A DNA stretch of 64,000 bases from Arcuatula senhousia. Its lineage: Eukaryota > Mollusca > Bivalvia > Mytilida > Mytilidae. Below are positions 55,601 through 64,000 of this stretch, piece by piece (positions within the stretch are counted from its first letter, which is position 1; the number at the start of each line of letters is the position of its first letter). Both the position numbers and the translations under genes were made by a program. The notes beneath the pieces are model-generated. The model was not told the DNA's origin, did no database searches, and saw nothing but the letters and a program-made list of their open reading frames with translations. Where the stretch lies: contig OZ020303.1 in assembly GCA_963971305.1 (NCBI GenBank), positions 32,600,106 to 32,664,105 of the forward strand, given 5' to 3'.

Positions 55601-58600
55601 AACATAGGGGTAAATTGCATTTTTCTGTCAATAACTCTCAAAATGGTTTCAGATATCAAAATTGTGCAAGGCTCAAAAGTGATCAGCATATTAAGACCTA
55701 CCTGTCCTGAAGTTTCCGAAAAGATCTGACTGCTGATGTGGGAGTTATTGTTCTTTTTCCTAATTTTTGCCAAATTTACTCTTATTAAGCCCAATATCAT
55801 GAATATCTTGAAAACTAATCAAGATATTTCAGAAATTTAAATCGCATATGGTTAAGCACAATAATATCTACAAATATATGTAGCTTGTAGTTCAGGTGAG
55901 CGATTCAGGCTCTTGGGAGCCTCTTGTTTTATACAGCATCATCATGAGGAATTTCTTTGGGTCTGCCACCCACCTACCTCCTTTACTACCATATCTGGCC
56001 ACTTTTGTCTGACACATCCTTTTTTTTTTCCTTTTCAGCATGAAACATTGGATGATTTACCCCAGACAGTAATAGAAGATTGTGCTCAATTAGTTAAAGC
56101 AAACAGTATACAGGGTACACATAAATGAGAAAAATGTTTATTATACATGTTATTTGATACGATATAAAACATGCTAATGATATAAAAAGTTCATTAATTC
56201 TGCGGAATTAAGGTAGCTTAGGGTTCTAAAACAGAGCATCTTTTTCAGTCATCTTGCCAATTTTTAGCCTAAATTTCAATTTATATGACATTTATAGCAA
56301 AATTGATACGAAATTTATATCTTTATTTGAATTAATCAATGAAAAAGTTATATGTAGATGAAAAGATAACAAGCTTTTTCTTTAAAAAATCGAATTTCAG
56401 GGGAGATAATTGGCGGGAATTTGTGACAAATTTTTGTATAAAATGTATTGGAAAATTAGTTTTCCTAAAATATTTTAAAAAGAAGTACAGTGATCCCATG
56501 TTTATATTACAGAAATCAAAAGTATATCCGATCATTGTTATTTTATACCAATTTGAACAAAATTCTATGTTAGGTTTAAAAATAGATGCATTTTGACCAT
56601 TTTTAGCTCACCTCATGAAAGTGAGGGGGGCTTATATGATACTTCCGGCGTCAGCCTTGGCATCTGCACCCACTTACAAAAGAATGGTTAAGATTCATAC
56701 ACTCTTACTGACAAGTTCGACATTATCTAAAGTGGTAACTAGAGACACTTAACAAGATGTATGCTTCAGATGCGCAGCTGGCTGTGACTTCTTTTTTCAT
56801 GGATTGAGCACTTCAAATTTTGAAAAGTTGAAGTCGATTCCCATTTAGTGACAATAATGCGTCCTAAAAATTGAAACCAATTAATTTTAAAAAGGCAAAG
56901 TGACCTCTTGTTTATATTTTCTCGCCTGTGACAAATAGTCGCGATAGGTGAGACATAGGTATTACTTTCCGGCAACAACGGTGGCAGAATCATAAACTTT
57001 TTTTGTAAGACTTTTGTGGAAAATGAATTTCTTGAAAAGTGTAATAGCAAGGCATCTAATATTTGGTATTCAGACAGTTCAGGTTATGGTCTATGCAACT
57101 GTCATGATGCTGTGTGATTTTGAACCCATTTTCATGCTCCAGTGACTCTGTGAACTTAGGTTTTTTTTTCAGGCAGAGAACTTCTTTGAAAGACTTTTGT
57201 GGAAAATGAATTTCTTGAAAAGTATAATAGTTAGGCATCTGATATTTGGTACACAGACAGTTAGGGCTATGTTCTAAGCAACTGTCACCATGCCATGTGA
57301 CCTTGACCCCAATTTGACTTTTTATGGCCCGACCACGTATGTGGATCTGACATATAGTTTTATCCTTGTCCGTCCGTCCGTAACACTTTGGTTAAGTTCT
57401 TGGTTAAGGTCCATATCTCAGATACTACATGTTGATGGTCAATGGTATTTCACCACTAGATGTGTCTTGGGTAACATGACACCACCCAATAAAAATTAGG
57501 TCACTGTGACCTATATTTTTTGCATGAACAACTTCGGTTAAGTTCTGGGGTAAGGTCCATAAATTGGATACTAGATGTTGGGGGTCAATGATATTTCACT
57601 ACTAAATGAGTCTTAGGTAAGGTGACACCACCCACTAGAAACTAAGTCACTGTGACTTATATTTTACGCATGAATGACTTCGGTTAAGTTCTTGGGTAAG
57701 GTCCATAAATTGGATACTAGATGTTGGGGGTCAATGATATTTCACTACTAAATGAGTCTTAGGTAAGGTGACACCACCCTCTAGAAACTAAGTCACTGTG
57801 ACTTATATTTTACGCATGAATGACTTTGGTTAAGTTCTTGGTAAAGGTCCATTACTCGGATACTAGATGTTGGGGGTCAATGATATTTCACCACCAGATG
57901 GGTCTTGGGTAGGGCTACACCACCCTCTAGAAATTAGGTCACTGTGACCTATATTTTATGCATGAACGACTTCGGTTAAGTTTTTGGTTAAGGTCCATAA
58001 CTTGGATACTAGATGTTGGGGGTCAATGATATTTCACTACTAGATGTGTCTCAGGTAAGGTGACACCACCCACTAGAAATTATGTCACTGTGACCTATAT
58101 TTTACGCATGAATGACTTTGGTTAAGGTCCATATCTCAGATTCTACATGTTGATGGTTATGGTATTTCACCACTAGATGTGTCTTGGGTAACATGACACC
58201 ACCCAATAAAAATAAGGTCACTGTGACCTATATTTTTTGCATGAACGACTTCGGTTAAGTTCTTGGTTAAGGTCCATAAATTGGATACTAGATGTTGGGG
58301 GTCAATGATATTTCACCACTAGATGTGTCTTGGGTAAGGTGACACCATCCACTAGAAATGAGGTCACTGTGACCTATATTTTACGCATGAATGACTTTGG
58401 TTAAGGTCCATATCTTGAATACTACATGTTAGGGGTCAATAATATTTCACTACTCGATGAGTCTTGGAAACATGGCACCACCCACCAGAAATAAGGTCAC
58501 AGCAACCTATATTTTACACATGAACACTTTTAATTAATTTCTTGGTAAAGGTCCATATCCCAGTAAATACACATTGAGGGTCAATGATATTTCAAGAACG

Positions 58601-61110
58601 GGAGGGCCATCCTTTGTGAACTTAGAATTTTTTTAGGCCATAACCTTCTTTGCAAGACTTTGTGGAAAATGAAGTACTTCAAAAGTATAATAGCTAGGCA
58701 TTTGATATTAGGTGTACAGACAGTTCAGGTTATGGTCTACACAACTGTCACCATGCCATGTGACTTTGACACCATTTTCACGCTTCAGTGACTTTGTAAA
58801 CTTAGGTCTTTTTTAGGCTGTAAACCTCTTTGTAAGACTTTTGTCGAAATGAATTCTTAAAAAAGGTATCATAGCTAGGCATCTGATCTTTAGGATATTG
58901 ATGAATTAAATCAGGGTTTTTGGGTCTATCACAATGTCATCTGACCTTAACCTCAAATCTACACTAAATGACTGTTTATATTGTTTTTTTTTTGTGTTCA
59001 GTCTTTTATGTTAAGTATGTTTCTCAATGACTATGATAATCATCTAGAATCATTTTGGTTGGTCCACCAAAAAAATGTCAAGAATTAATGAATGAATAGT
59101 TGAATAACTAGGTATTCTGATGGTGCCAGCAGGCCAGACATACTTTAGTGTTGACTCTTGTTGTAAAGTTCAATGCTCACATCAATGTCTAATTAATTGA
59201 AGTTTGGAAAAAATCTTATGTCAAATGGAAAGACCCCTCTACTACCTTAACAAAGATGTAAATATCTTCTTTCTGTATATTTTGATTACATTGGATAATA
59301 CGCTTCCGAAGGGAGCAATAATGGTAGAAATATCAATAGTAGTTGTACCATGAGCTGAATTTTCCTTCAACATCTGGTTTAGCATGCTTGTTTTCCCGAA
59401 CTTTCAGCGTCTTTTTAATGCTTTTTAGCTCACCTGGACGGAAAATCTGTCGTCGTCTGTCATCCGTTAACAATTTTTCAAAAATCTTCTCCTCTGAAAC
59501 TACTGATCAGAATTTAATGAAACTTGGTATGAATGATCCTTATAGTGTCCTGCACCAAACATGTGTTTGGATTTTTGATTAACAAAAAAAAACATGGCTG
59601 CGGTTACTAAAAAAAGACCAGAGGGGTCAGACTACTGTCTTTGGCCTGTTAATAAAAAAGTATAAGAGATAGATGCCACCTTACTGCTTCAGCATCAAAA
59701 GTTCTACAAAAGTCTCCATTTGGTCGAAGTTGTCAGATGATCCCTTATAGGGGTTACAGCCCCTTAAAGGTTATAAAAAGCGTTTTTTTTTCATGTTTTT
59801 GGCTTACAGAATGAAAACTATTGCAGATAGAGAAAAGCAGTTGCTTGTTTAATTGTTCAGCTCATTAAGCTCTACAAAAGTCTCTATAGGGTTGAAGTTG
59901 TCAGATGACCCCTTATAGAGGTTACAGCCCCTTATAGGCGAAAAATAGTGTTTTTGCCTATAGAATGAAAACTATTGCAGATAGAAAAAAGCTGTTGCTT
60001 GCTGAAATGTTCAGCTCATTTAGCTCTTCAAAAGCATTTATAAGGTCAAAGTTGTCAGATGACCCCTTATAGGGGTTACAGCCCCTTAAAGGCGAAAAAT
60101 AGTGTCCTTGGCCTATAGAATGAAAACTATTGCAGATAGAAAAAAGCCTTTGCTTGTTTAAATGTTCAGCTCATTTAGCTCTGCAAAAGTCTTCTTTGGG
60201 TCGAAGTTGTCAGATATCCCTTTATAGGGGTTACAGCCCCTTAATAGAGAAAAATAGTGTTTTTGGTCTATAGAATGAAAACTATTGCAGATAGAGAAAA
60301 GCTGTTGCTTGTATAAATTTTCAGCTCATTTAGCTCTGCAAAAGTCTTCATTGGGTCGAAGTTGTCAGATATACCTTTATAGGGGTTACAGCCCCTTAAA
60401 GGCGAAAAATAGTGTTTTTGGCCTATAGAATGAAAACTATTGCAGATAGATAGAGCTGTTACTTGCTTTAATGTTTAGCTCATTTAGCTCTTAACAAAAG
60501 TCTTTATAGAGTCAAAATTGTCAGGCAACCCTTAGAATAACATTTTGCACGTTTTTGGCCTACAGAATGAAAACTATTGCTGAAAGAGAAAAGCTGTTGC
60601 TTGCTTCAATGTTCAGCTTATTTAGCTTTACAAAGTTTTTCATAGGGTTGACATCAAGACCAGGTGAGCGATTCAGGCTCCTAGGAGCCTCTTGTCTTTC
60701 TCCGGTTCAATTATGACAACTTTTATTCTCTCAAACTTTGTTAATGTTTTTGAACTTTTTTGCCATAAGTAGCTGGGGATTAATATGTAAGAGTTGGGAC
60801 CACAATACATTTCAATGTCTGATCTGGGAATATCTTTAAATATCAACTATTATCCTGCTTTCTTTTCTGAAAAAGACTTAACAAATTGATTGATTTTTTT
60901 CCCACCTTTCTGATATGTCCTAAATTGCTGGTAGTTTTTGGTTATCATTTTTCATAATAACAATGAATCAAATTTGATCTATAGATGCATAAATGTTAAA
61001 TTGCAGGAAATAAAATGAACAATGTAGATGTAGTTTATACAATGTGGGATAATCTGAAAAAGACAGGATCAATGGATGTAGGACAGGTTGGATTCCACAA
61101 AGATAAGGAG
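49658..61110 (+). CDS. CCDC25: Coiled-coil domain-containing protein 25, 3' partial, six exons
   Basis: Exons: 49658-49682, 52051-52098, 52406-52445, 53121-53172, 56039-56114 and 61007-61110. Phases match and they total 345 bases, 115 codons. The product starts [20 protein letters not shown] and continues through [43 protein letters not shown] and [10 protein letters not shown] to [12 protein letters not shown]. This is the NFACT-R (DUF814) domain of CCDC25, a family of about 208 residues. The remaining residues, a charged coiled coil in relatives, should lie beyond the right edge; I see no further exon in 61111-64000. In mammals CCDC25 is reported as a membrane sensor of extracellular-trap DNA. 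The role in molluscs is unknown, and the NFACT-R fold suggests an older RNA or ribosome-linked function. Confidence 0.92.
49683..49795 (+). repeat. LINE 3'-end-like sequence beside CCDC25 exon 1
   Basis: Directly after the CCDC25 exon 1 donor. GGGCCCCTCTAATTGGGCTA, then AATAAAGAATTTGAATTT, resembles the 3' tails of mollusc LINEs (compare 42080-42118). Confidence 0.45.
49868..49995 (-). repeat. Truncated copy of the CGCTCCCGA-ended element
   Basis: Shares the AAACAAACTAGCTTTGCTTG / GACGTCTAAAATTTTCAAAG region with 25545-26130, in the opposite orientation. Confidence 0.6.
50117..50394. mobile_element. Tc1/mariner-type MITE
   Basis: Inverted repeats begin CAGTACACCAAGAGACATAC and continue CCGTGACTGAACACC, about 50 bp. 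TA dinucleotides flank at 50117-50118 and 50393-50394. The left arm carries a T-rich insertion of about 12 bases. CAGT ends and TA targets are typical of Tc1/mariner derivatives. Confidence 0.82.
50395..51739 (+). other. CCDC25 intron 1, no gene seen
   Basis: AT-rich sequence without recognisable exons or well-defined repeats. Confidence 0.45.
51740..51900 (-). repeat. GCAGCGCC dispersed repeat, copy in CCDC25 intron 1
   Basis: The minus strand carries GCTGCTGGCTGTTTTCCATT and CACTTATTCCACATTTCG, matching 1715-1865. Confidence 0.55.
52051..52098 (+). CDS. CCDC25: CCDC25 exon 2
   Basis: The acceptor is TCTTTTACAG and the donor GAAA|GTAAGT. It encodes [16 protein letters not shown]; TIYMGxDKxE is a family signature. 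Phase 1 on both sides. Confidence 0.92.
52406..52445 (+). CDS. CCDC25: CCDC25 exon 3
   Basis: A 40-base exon with acceptor ATTGCAG and donor TTTG|GTAAGG. It encodes [13 protein letters not shown] with a split Trp codon. Confidence 0.92.
53121..53172 (+). CDS. CCDC25: CCDC25 exon 4
   Basis: The acceptor is TTTTGTAG. It encodes [17 protein letters not shown], the most conserved strand-helix of the NFACT-R domain. The donor is CCA|GTAGGA, phase 0. Confidence 0.92.
53607..54275. mobile_element. 669-bp TTAA-target TIR element
   Basis: The 15-bp inverted repeats AGGCATATTGTCTAC are flanked by TTAA on both sides (53603-53606 and 54276-54279). No coding capacity. Different TIRs from the TTAA element at 10142, so a second family. 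It lies in CCDC25 intron 4. Confidence 0.85.
54357..55927 (-). mobile_element. Hairpin-ended element, complete copy 3
   Basis: On the plus strand it starts with the terminal hairpin AGCTCACCTGGACC, loop GAA, GGTCCATGTGAGCT (54357-54387) and a CGTCGTCGTC tract. It ends GCGATTCAGGCTCTTGGGAG near 55920. Core units match 39341-40806. It fills the end of CCDC25 intron 4, about 110 bases before exon 5. Confidence 0.82.
56039..56114 (+). CDS. CCDC25: CCDC25 exon 5
   Basis: The acceptor is CTTTTCAG. It encodes [20 protein letters not shown], then ANSIQ. The donor is CAGG|GTACAC, phase 1. It lies 112 bases downstream of a 1.57-kb repeat that fills the preceding intron. Confidence 0.92.
56605..57310 (-). 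mobile_element. Related hairpin-ended fragment (TCA-stem variant)
   Basis: Starts AGCTCACCTCATGAAAGTGA and GGGGGGCT, a hairpin with a different stem. Repeated words AAGACTTTTGTGGAAAATGA and GCATCTGATATTTGGTA follow. Confidence 0.5.
57322..58625 (+). repeat. About 146-bp tandem array (GTCACTGTGACCTA core)
   Basis: Eight or nine units carry TTCGGTTAAGTTCTTGG, GATACTAGATGTTGGGGGTC, TTTCACTACTAGATG and GGTCACTGTGACCTATATTT. A GTCCGTCCGTCCG tract precedes it at about 57369-57381. Each unit contains the palindrome AGGTCACTGTGACCT. Confidence 0.82.
58626..59290 (+). other. CCDC25 intron 5, mixed repeat remnants
   Basis: Words from the 56900-57280 block reappear (AGACAGTTCAGGTTATGGTC at about 58720). 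No exon is seen. Confidence 0.4.
59297..59426 (+). repeat. CGCTCCCGA-ended element, cut by the next insertion
   Basis: Begins TACGCTTCCGAAGGGAGC and matches the first half of the copies at 25545-26130, stopping exactly where the hairpin-ended element begins (TTTTTAATGCTTTTT|AGCT). Confidence 0.65.
59427..60695 (-). mobile_element. Hairpin-ended element, copy with degraded hairpin
   Basis: Starts AGCTCACCTGGACGGAAAAT; the second hairpin arm is lost and a short GTCGTCTGTC tract follows. Seven or eight core units of about 165 bp carry ATAGAATGAAAACTATTGCA and TTATAGGGGTTACAGCCCCT. Ends GCGATTCAGGCTCCTAGGAG. Confidence 0.75.
61007..61110 (+). CDS. CCDC25: CCDC25 exon 6
   Basis: The acceptor is AATTGCAG. 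It encodes [20 protein letters not shown], then [15 protein letters not shown]. The donor is GAG|GTATGT, phase 0. Later exons are outside the window. Confidence 0.92.
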
Positions 61111-61743
61111 GTATGTGTAGATGAGATACCACAAAATTTGATTTCCTATCAATACCAAATTATACTCACGCTTCAAAGAAGAGGGTGTTTACTGTTTTAC
61201 CTGTATAGGTCTGTAGTTCTCTAGCTCCGTCCCGTTCATAGCTCATCTACTATTATTCCTAGAATGGTCATATTTGTTAACAAGCCTTATATGAACTTGA
61301 TGCATAGTGGGATATATATGTTGTGTACAAGTTGTAACTTTGTACATGTTGCAACATGTACAGATAATTTGTACAAGTTAAGAAAAATATTGGATCCCCT
61401 CTACATTATTATACTCAACTTATTTTTTGCAATAATAAATGATAATGGAATATTAAAAGAAAAGTGTATCATGAAGTTCACAATCAAGTCCATAAAATAC
61501 AATAAGTTTTAAGAACTTCCAGTGCATAATGATGGCACTATATGTTCCCAGACTTTGATGTCTTGATTACAGCAACAACACTTTAAATGCTCTTTTTATG
61601 CACTTCAATAATACTATTTATTAAATATTTAGGTTACTATTTCTTAAAATGGGTATGCAGAATTTGACCAAAATGTGTAAAAATCTCATATGTCTTCTTT
61701 GGGATTACATGTAACTGATAAAAGACCACCATGTCATATTTTT
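61111..61743 (+). other. CCDC25 intron 6, start
   Basis: Follows the exon 6 donor. No further CCDC25 exon (expected basic coiled-coil residues) is recognised here or to the window end. Confidence 0.5.
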
Positions 61744-62122
61744 AGCTCACCTGGACCAAAGGTCCATGTGAGCTATTGCCATCACTTGGCGTCCGTCGTC
61801 GTCCGTCGTCCGTCGTCGTTAACATTTTTCAAACGTTAACTCCTCTAACACCATAAGTCCAATGGCTTTTAAATTTGGCACAGTTGTTTATTAGCATAGG
61901 TAGTATAAAACTAGCGTGGGGATTTTTGATTCGTTGAAAAACATGGCCGCCATGGCTAAAAATAGAACATAGGGGTAAATTGCAGTTTTTTGCAAATAAC
62001 TCAAAAACGGTAACAGATATCAAAATTCTGGCATGGGTAAAAGTGATCAGCACCTCAAGATCTACCTGCCCTGAAATTTTCAAGAAGATCCAACAACCGA
62101 TGTAGGAGTTATTGCCCTTTTT
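61744..62122 (-). mobile_element. Hairpin-ended element fragment, interrupted
   Basis: The hairpin is AGCTCACCTGGACC, loop AAA, GGTCCATGTGAGCT, then GTCGTC repeats and a partial core ending ATTGCCCTTTTT, where the next copy begins. Confidence 0.78.
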
Positions 62123-63387
62123 AGCTCACCTGACCCGAAGGGTCATGTGAGCTATTGTCATCACTTGGCGTCCGTCGTCCGTCCGTCGTCCGTCCGTCGT
62201 CCGTCGTCCGTCGTCCGTAAACTTTTTAAAACGTTAACTCCTCTGACACCATAAGTCCAATTGCAACCAAACTTGGTATGGTTGTTCATTAGCATTCGGT
62301 GCTTAGAACTGATGTGGGGATTTTTGATTCTTCGTAAAACATGGCAGCCATGGCTAAAAATAGAACATAGGGGTAAATTGCAGTTTTTTGCAAATAACTC
62401 AAAAACGGCTACAGATATCAAAATTCTGGCATAGGGTAAAAGTGATCAGCACCTCAAGATCTACCTACCCTGAAATTTTGAAGAAAATCCAACGACCCAT
62501 GTAGGAGTTATTGCCCTTTTTGTGGATTTTTTGCAAATTTTGCACCTGTTTAGCTCAATATCTTGAAAACTATACTAGATATTTGAGAAATTTAAATTGC
62601 ATATTGTTGAGCACATCAAGATCTACAAAATATGTAACAGGGTCAACGTTGTAGGACCTTTCCTTTTAGGAGTTATTGCCCTTAGAACGTCAAAATTTAG
62701 CATTTTAACAGCATTTCCTCATTACATTGAAAACATTAACTCCTCTGACACTTTAAGTCCAAATGGAACCAAACTTGGTATAGTTGTTTATTAGCATTAG
62801 GTGTATAGAACTGATGTGGGGATTTTTGATTGGTCGTAAAACATGGCCGCTGTGGCTAAAAATAGAACATAGAGGTAAATGGCAGTTTTTTGCAAATAAC
62901 TCTAAAACAGTGACAGATTTCAAAATTTTGATTGGGAACAAAAGTGATCAGCACTTCAAGATCTACCAGCTCTGAAATTTTGAAGAAAATCCAACAACCC
63001 ATGTAGGAGTTATTGCCCTTTTTGTGGATTTTTTGCAAATTTTGCACCTGTTAGCTCAATATCTTGAAAACTATACAAGATATTTGAGAAATTTAAATTG
63101 CATATTGTTAAGCGCATCAAGATGTACAAAATTTGTATCAGGGTCAACGATGTAGGACCTTTCCTTTGAGGAGTTATTGCCCTTGGAACGTCAAAATTGA
63201 GCATTTTAACTGCATTTCCTTATATTGAAAATGTTAACTCCTCTGACACTTTAAGTCAAAATGGAACCAAACTTGGTATTATTGTTTATTATTATTAGGT
63301 GTATAGAACTGTTTTGGGGATTTTTGATTGGTAGTAAAACATGGCGGCTGTGGCTAAAAATAGAACATTAGGTTAAACTGCATTTTT
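62123..63387 (-). mobile_element. Hairpin-ended element, copy with the TGACCC stem
   Basis: The hairpin is AGCTCACCTGACCC, loop GAA, GGGTCATGTGAGCT (62123-62153), then GTCCGTCCGTCGTCCGTCC and three core units. The core is cut at 63387 in a CATTTTT stretch by the next copy. Confidence 0.78.
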
Positions 63388-64000
63388 AGCTCACCTGGAC
63401 CGAAGGTCCATGTGAGCTATTACCATCACTTGGCGTCCGTCGTCGTCGTCTGTCGTCGTCGTCTGTCGTCCGTTAACAATTTTTCAAAAATCTTCTCCTC
63501 TGAAACCACTGAACAGAATTTAATGAAACTTGGTATGAATGATCCTTAGGGTGTCCTGCACCAAACTTGTGTTTTGATTTTTGATCTGTCAAAAAACATG
63601 GCCACCGTTACTAAAAATAGACCAGGGGGGTCAAACTACTGTTTTTGGCTTATAAATCAAAAAGTATAAGAGATAGAGGAAATCTGAGGCCACGATACTG
63701 ATTCAGCATCAAAAGCTCTACAAAAGTCTCCATTTGGTCAAAGTTGTCAGATGACCCCTTATAGGGGTTACGGCCCTTTAAAGGTGAAAAATAGCATTTT
63801 TTCATGTTTTTGGCCTACAGAATGAAAACTATTGCAGATAGAGATTAGCTGTTGCTTGCTTAAATGTCCAGCTCATTTAACTCTACAAAAGTCTCCATAG
63901 GGTCGAAGTTGTCAGATGACCCCTTATAGGGGTTACGGCCCCTTAAAGGTGAAAAATAGCCATTTTTCATGTTTTTGGCCTACAGAATGAAAACTATTGC
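63388..64000 (-). mobile_element. Hairpin-ended element, cut by window edge
   Basis: The hairpin is AGCTCACCTGGACC, loop GAA, GGTCCATGTGAGCT, then a CGTCGTCGTC tract and core units of the 59427-60695 type (TTATAGGGGTTACGGCCC). It continues past 64000. Confidence 0.78.

Noticed and set aside
61015..61224. Frame continuing past CCDC25 exon 6
   Set aside because: It is read-through into intron 6; resemblance to CCDC25 ends at the GAG|GTATGT donor.

Overview
The window looks like nuclear DNA of a bivalve mollusc, most likely a mytilid mussel. It is AT-rich and has short exons split by long introns. The introns are packed with repeat families whose layout (terminal hairpin, tandem core, CGT or ACGG microsatellite, terminal hairpin) resembles the 'pearl'/Helentron-associated elements described from bivalves. 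The taxon is inferred from repeat style and protein resemblance. No database search was possible.

Three genes can be reconstructed exon by exon with matching splice phases. (1) Plus strand, about 2.2-17.6 kb: the 3' part of a gene for a type I membrane receptor. Its domain order is EGF-like repeats, three Lin12-Notch repeats (LNR), a Notch-type NOD domain, a Notch-type NODP domain, about five MEGF/laminin-type EGF modules, one transmembrane helix and a Ser/Asp/Lys-rich tail. It carries the Notch negative regulatory region but has no RAM or ankyrin repeats, and an EGF cassette separates the regulatory region from the membrane. This is the most unusual object in the window. The 5' end lies outside. 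(2) Minus strand, 24.65-42.33 kb: a complete 16-exon gene for GNL2/NOG2, the circularly permuted nucleolar GTPase of 60S subunit assembly (827 codons plus stop). (3) Plus strand, from 49.66 kb: the first six coding exons of CCDC25 (NFACT-R/DUF814 family); the gene runs off the right edge. GNL2 and CCDC25 are head to head about 7.3 kb apart. The three genes do not form an obvious pathway.

The rest is mostly mobile DNA. The 7.5-kb intron that splits NOD from NODP holds a 174-bp tandem-repeat element and a foldback transposon of about 3.6 kb, into which a 1.83-kb TTAA-target element has inserted. Downstream come a tRNA-derived SINE with perfect target duplications, fragments of Penelope-like and non-LTR retroelements, and several short terminal-inverted-repeat elements (48.8, 50.1 and 53.6 kb). 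There are at least six copies of one hairpin-ended element family (36.2, 39.3, 54.4, 61.7, 62.1 and 63.4 kb), plus a degraded copy at 59.4 kb. The terminal hairpin of that family shows compensated base-pair changes between copies.

Exon coordinates were placed by eye from GT/AG sites, reading frame and family resemblance. All phases agree within each gene, but none has transcript support.
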